Assembly (NCBI RefSeq): GCF_002043095.1
Contig: NZ_MVOC01000030.1
Coordinates: 1 to 43,846, forward strand
Length of the DNA stretch: 43,846 nt
Direction: 5' to 3'
DNA from: Mycobacterium sp. AT1
GTDB lineage: Bacteria; Actinomycetota; Actinomycetes; Mycobacteriales; Mycobacteriaceae
The position numbers and the translations under genes are program-made. The first letter of the stretch is position 1. Every line of letters begins with the position of its first letter. Shown in pieces: positions 40,644 to 43,846 of the stretch. The notes under the pieces are model-generated. The model did not search any database and was not told where the DNA came from. It saw nothing but the letters and a program-made list of their open reading frames with translations.

Positions 40644-41360
40644 TCAGCTTGACCAGCCGGCCGCGTCTTCGTGGGCGATGCTCCAGCGCACCGACGTGAC
40701 TCCCGGCTGCCCGCTCAGTGCGCGAACGGCGTCGACGGCACTGTCGTCGTCACGGACCGCGGTCGCGAACTCGGCCTGCAGTTGCACCGTCTCCGGACCC
40801 TGCGCCCGGTTCACCTGAATCCCGCGTAGCTGGAACGCCTGCGGCGGCAACGCCTCGGAGATCAAGACCCTGAGCTCCTCCTCGACGGAGCGCTGACACA
40901 CGACCTCCAGGACGTAGTCGGCGGGGGTGGCGTCACGTCGCTTCGAGTGGGCGCGGTCCATCCTGGCGCCAAGCGGTTGCAGAAACCAGTTCCCGGCCAC
41001 CACGATGGCGGTGCCCGCAAGGGCCTCTCGCCACATCCAGGCTCCTGCCAACGCCCCGACGGCCGCGGTCGCCCACAGCGTGGCCGCGGTGTTGAGTCCC
41101 GTCACCGACAGCCCCTGCTTCATGATCACGCCGGCGCCGAGAAAGCCCACCCCCGAGACGATTTGAGCCGCGACGCGAAGCCGGTCGCCCGTCTGGTCGA
41201 AGCTGTAGGCACTGAGGATCAAGAACAGCGCCGACCCCATGCAGACCAACGCCATCGTCTGCAGACCGGCCGTCCTCGAACGCCATTGCCGTTCGAATCC
41301 GATCGCGACGCCGAGCACCGTCGCCAATCCCACCCTTGTCAACAAGTCGACGGCCAACAT
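40644..41360 (-). CDS. mgtC: MgtC/SapB family membrane protein
   Basis: This 238-residue protein has an N-terminal MgtC membrane domain: GVAIGFERQWRSRTAGLQTMALV, the family signature, and GVGFLGAGVIMKQGLSVTGLNTAATLWATAAVGALAGA, another hallmark. The C-terminal soluble ACT-like domain (about 145-238) is typical of actinobacterial MgtC. MgtC supports growth in low magnesium and intracellular survival, acting on membrane energetics or the phosphate/ATP balance. It is minus-strand, convergent with the PhoD-like gene (14-bp gap). Confidence 0.9.
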   Translation of the reverse strand: MLAVDLLTRVGLATVLGVAIGFERQWRSRTAGLQTMALVCMGSALFLILSAYSFDQTGDRLRVAAQIVSGVGFLGAGVIMKQGLSVTGLNTAATLWATAAVGALAGAWMWREALAGTAIVVAGNWFLQPLGARMDRAHSKRRDATPADYVLEVVCQRSVEEELRVLISEALPPQAFQLRGIQVNRAQGPETVQLQAEFATAVRDDDSAVDAVRALSGQPGVTSVRWSIAHEDAAGWSS

Positions 41361-41425
41361 GCGTCGAATTCTTCACCCCTGGCGGGCCGTTCGGCCGTCG
41401 GACACGCACGGCGGCAGGCGACGGC

Positions 41426-42372
41426 TCAGGCGAGCGCGGCGAGGAGCTGGTTGAACGCCTCCGTCATGGACGGGTGGGTGTAGATCTCGTCGCGCAGCTG
41501 CGTGGCGGTGATGCCGTGGCGCATCGCCAGGGACACCACGTCGACCACCCGCCGCCCGTCCGCTCGGGCGTCGCGTTCGGTGAGGCCCACTCGCGCCAAC
41601 GGAGGCGTCATGAAGAGCGTGTAGGGCACGGCCGTTCGGTCGGTCGTGCTGCGCGTGCCCGATCCGGCGAGTTGATCGAGCACGATGCGGTAGTCGTCGA
41701 GGGAGACATAGGTGAACTGTGGTCCGCCGTTGACGTCACCCATCGCGAAGACGTGAGGCTGGCTGGTGCGCAGGTGGTCGTCGACGGCCACCGCCCCGGC
41801 GTCGACCGATTCGAGCGCGCCGTGACGGTGATACCGTTCTCGCGCAACAGGTCTCGGGCACACGCGGCGACGTCGTCGTCCTCCTGGCCGAGGACTTCAG
41901 GGTGGCGTTCGAGCACCGTGACCTCCGAGCCGCGAGCAGGTCGGTGCTGTGACCATCACGCCGCTGTCCGACAGGCCAGGAACGTCCGGGATGCGGGGTT
42001 CGGATCCCGTGCCGACGACGAGGTGTTCGGCGGACACCACGACGATGCCGCCACCGTCGACGAGGGTGACCTTGACGGTGTGCGGGTCGACGAATTCGGC
42101 TCGGCCGGTGAGCACCGAGACCGACTCGATGCCGTCGAGCATGGCGAAGTTGTCCGCCCTGAGCTTGGTAGACAAGCGATTTCGTCGGGACGCAGCCGAC
42201 GTTGATGCACGTGCCGCCGTACATCTGCGCGGCCTGCTCGATCATCACGACCCGCTTGCCCTCCGCCCGAGGGCGGCGGCCAGCGTCTTGACGCCCTTGC
42301 CGAATCCGATCACGGCAAGGTCGGCCGCGATGGACGTGTCGTCGCCTTCGCTCGTGCTGCCCTTCTGGTCAT
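41426..42372 (-). pseudogene. Degraded FAD/NAD-dependent disulfide oxidoreductase (RclA/mercuric reductase-like)
   Basis: Recognisable pieces of one enzyme occur in order but in different frames. The FAD fold start LAVIGFGKGVKTLAAALG (about 42325-42272) is followed, after a frameshift, by MYGGTCINVGCVPTKSLV (redox cysteine pair). LRADNFAMLDGIESVSVLTG follows in a third frame, after which the NAD-binding GxGxxG segment is missing. SEVTVLERHPEVLG appears in another frame, and the C-terminal dimerisation part FAMGDVNGGPQFTYVSLDD to HPSMTEAFNQLLA is intact. At least four junctions combine a frameshift with loss of roughly 20-60 codons (judged against the usual protein). No start in frame with the first piece is found. 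It cannot give a working enzyme. Confidence 0.85.
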
Positions 42373-42501
42373 GACGGAAACTGTGTGATCGCCGCCGCGC
42401 TCGGAGGTAGGGATTGCCGAGGCCGTTGGGCCCGAGCGCTGATCCACGCCTACCCTGAGTAGCCGGACTAACCAACGTGCCGTCACCCAAGGGAGTGTGC
42501 A

Positions 42502-43846
42502 GTGAGTACCGGAGAACGATCCGTAGTTCGGCCGAAGGCGCTGCCCAGTGCGGGCGTCGTCATCGCGCTGCTGGTGTTCTCCGCATTCGTCATGATCCTC
42601 AACGAGACGATCATGAGCGTCGCGCTGCCGGTGTTGATCGTCGACCTGGACATCGTCGCGCGCACCGCACAATGGCTGACCAGTGGCTTCTTGCTGACCA
42701 TGGCCGTGGTGATACCCATGTCGGGATCGCTGTTGCAGCGCTTTCCGGTCCGGACCATCTTCATGGCGTCGATGTCGCTGTTCTGCGTCGGCACGCTGGT
42801 CGCGGCATTGGCCCCCGGTTTCACCGTTCTGCTGGCCGGCCGCATCGTGCAGGCATGTGGCACCGCCGTCATGGTGCCGCTGCTGATGACGACCGTCATG
42901 AAGCTGATCCCTGCCGACCGCCGCGGGCAGACCATGGGCACCATCTCCATCGTCATCGCCGTCGCACCCGCCGTGGGACCCACCCTGTCCGGGTTCATCC
43001 TCGGATCGCTGAACTGGCGGTGGATGTTCTGGATCGTGCTGCCCATCGCGTTGCTCGGGCTTCTCGCCGGGTGGACGTGGCTGCGCGTCGCGGACGACCG
43101 GGAGCATCCCACCCCGATCGATCCCGTCTCGGTGCCACTGTCGGCGATCGCGTTCGCGGGCTTGGTGTTCGGGCTGTCCGAACTGGGGGCCTCCGGTCCC
43201 GACGGTCCGGCGGTGCCTGCGTGGGTGCCGCTGGGCGCCGGTGCGGTTGCGATGGCGCTGTTCGGCGTGCGGCAGCTGCGATTGCAGCGCGACGATCGCG
43301 CGTTCCTCGACCTGCGGCCGTTCACCTACCGCCGGTTCTCGGTGTCGGTGGGTCTGGTGGTCATCGGGTTCACCGGGCTGTTCGGCGCGATCATCATGGT
43401 GCCGCTCTACGTGCAGGACGTGTTGGGCAAGAGCGCGTTGGTCGCCGGCCTGACGAGCCTGCCAGGCGGACTGCTGATGGGCCTGGCAGGGCCGCTGGTC
43501 GGGCGGGTGTACGACCGGCATGGCGCCCGACGACTCGTAGTCCCCGGTTCGATCATGCTGTTTCTGTCGCTGTGCGGATTCGCGACGATGTCCGCGGCCA
43601 CGCCTGTCTGGGAACTCGTCGTCCTGCAGACCATCATGATGGTGGGGCTGTCGATGATGTTCACCCCGCTGATGACGGACGCGCTCAGCGCACTGCCCGA
43701 CCGCCTGTACTCCCACGGCAGCGCCATCATGACCACTCTGCAACAGGTCGCAGGCGCGGCGGGCACCGCATTGTTCGTGACGGTGATGGCCAAGGCGTCG
43801 GCCTCAGGTGGCGCGCCGGACATGCCCGGCGTGCACGCCGCCTTCA
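42502..43846 (+). CDS. MFS drug efflux transporter, DHA2 (EmrB/QacA) type, cut by window end
   Basis: The visible 448 codons run off the right edge. The GTG at 42502 follows AAGGGAG (42489-42495) at proper spacing. The first helix contains LNETIMSVALPVLIVDL, motif D1 of 14-helix DHA2 transporters. A large stretch AGRIVQACGTAVMVPLLMT matches motif B, and NWRWMFWIVLPIALLG motif C. Proton-driven export of drugs or other amphipathic compounds is expected; the substrate is not known. About 11-12 helices are visible. The long minus-strand reading frame opposite it is a shadow. Confidence 0.9.
   Translation, partial: MSTGERSVVRPKALPSAGVVIALLVFSAFVMILNETIMSVALPVLIVDLDIVARTAQWLTSGFLLTMAVVIPMSGSLLQRFPVRTIFMASMSLFCVGTLVAALAPGFTVLLAGRIVQACGTAVMVPLLMTTVMKLIPADRRGQTMGTISIVIAVAPAVGPTLSGFILGSLNWRWMFWIVLPIALLGLLAGWTWLRVADDREHPTPIDPVSVPLSAIAFAGLVFGLSELGASGPDGPAVPAWVPLGAGAVAMALFGVRQLRLQRDDRAFLDLRPFTYRRFSVSVGLVVIGFTGLFGAIIMVPLYVQDVLGKSALVAGLTSLPGGLLMGLAGPLVGRVYDRHGARRLVVPGSIMLFLSLCGFATMSAATPVWELVVLQTIMMVGLSMMFTPLMTDALSALPDRLYSHGSAIMTTLQQVAGAAGTALFVTVMAKASASGGAPDMPGVHAAF

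Noticed and set aside
42310..43743. 477-codon open frame on the minus strand opposite the MFS gene
   Set aside because: His/Arg/Gln-rich, no domain, and the opposite strand carries clear DHA2 motifs with a good ribosome site. It is an antisense shadow from high GC.
1..43846. Insertion sequence, prophage, CRISPR or tRNA content
   Set aside because: No transposase, integrase, phage protein, regularly spaced repeat or tRNA-like sequence was seen.

Overview
The window is about 44 kb of GC-rich, densely coded chromosome from a mycobacterium, most likely a fast-growing environmental Mycolicibacterium-type species. This is judged from gene content read by eye. A LigB-type DNA ligase sits directly upstream of cstA, as in M. 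tuberculosis (Rv3062-Rv3063 by memory). There is a GAF-GGDEF-EAL protein of the Rv1354c type, a WhiB6-like protein, FadE17/FadE18-like acyl-CoA dehydrogenases, Rv1481-like VWA membrane proteins, a secreted cutinase and an F420-dependent LLM oxidoreductase. No rRNA, tRNA, insertion sequence, prophage gene or CRISPR array was seen.

Layout. 1-5 kb: stand-alone LeuA-type regulatory domain, TauE/SafE permease, phosphotransferase, cutinase, methyltransferase and HxlR regulator. 5-10 kb: lipoprotein zinc metallopeptidase with a catalytically dead second copy of its domain, PoxB-type pyruvate oxidase, and a membrane-anchored sulfite-oxidase-fold enzyme. 10-16 kb: a translationally coupled pair of VWA membrane proteins, then divergently ligB, cstA and a YbdD-like small gene overlapping the cstA 3' end. 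16-18 kb: type III polyketide synthase plus ICMT-type methyltransferase (an alkylpyrone/alkylresorcinol/quinone-type pair) and a tiny sigma-region-4-like protein. 18-25.7 kb: a six-gene minus-strand beta-oxidation operon (SDR, thiolase, acyl-CoA dehydrogenase, GntR regulator, enoyl-CoA hydratase, LLM oxidoreductase), a divergent second acyl-CoA dehydrogenase and a MaoC hydratase. 26-31 kb: a possible signalling group with a LuxI/FeeM-like acyltransferase, a GAF-GGDEF-EAL c-di-GMP enzyme, a flavoprotein and a TetR regulator resembling gamma-butyrolactone receptors, the last behind a structured non-coding leader. 31-37 kb: paired FadE17/18-like dehydrogenases coupled to an EamA exporter; TetR and WhiB6-like genes facing each other across two palindromic operators; an acyl-CoA synthetase; and a membrane class III nucleotide cyclase. 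37-44 kb: DMT transporter, small three-helix-bundle protein, PhoD-like phosphatase, MgtC, a heavily degraded disulfide oxidoreductase pseudogene, and an MFS drug transporter cut by the window end.

The common themes are acyl-CoA catabolism with local regulators and small-molecule signalling. The most interesting parts are the 26-31 kb group, the type III PKS locus, the dead-domain metallopeptidase, and several strong inverted repeats in promoter or leader regions (579-636, 8201-8237, 30150-30301, 34937-34975, 23979-23999, 38927-38938). All family calls are by eye; no database search was run.
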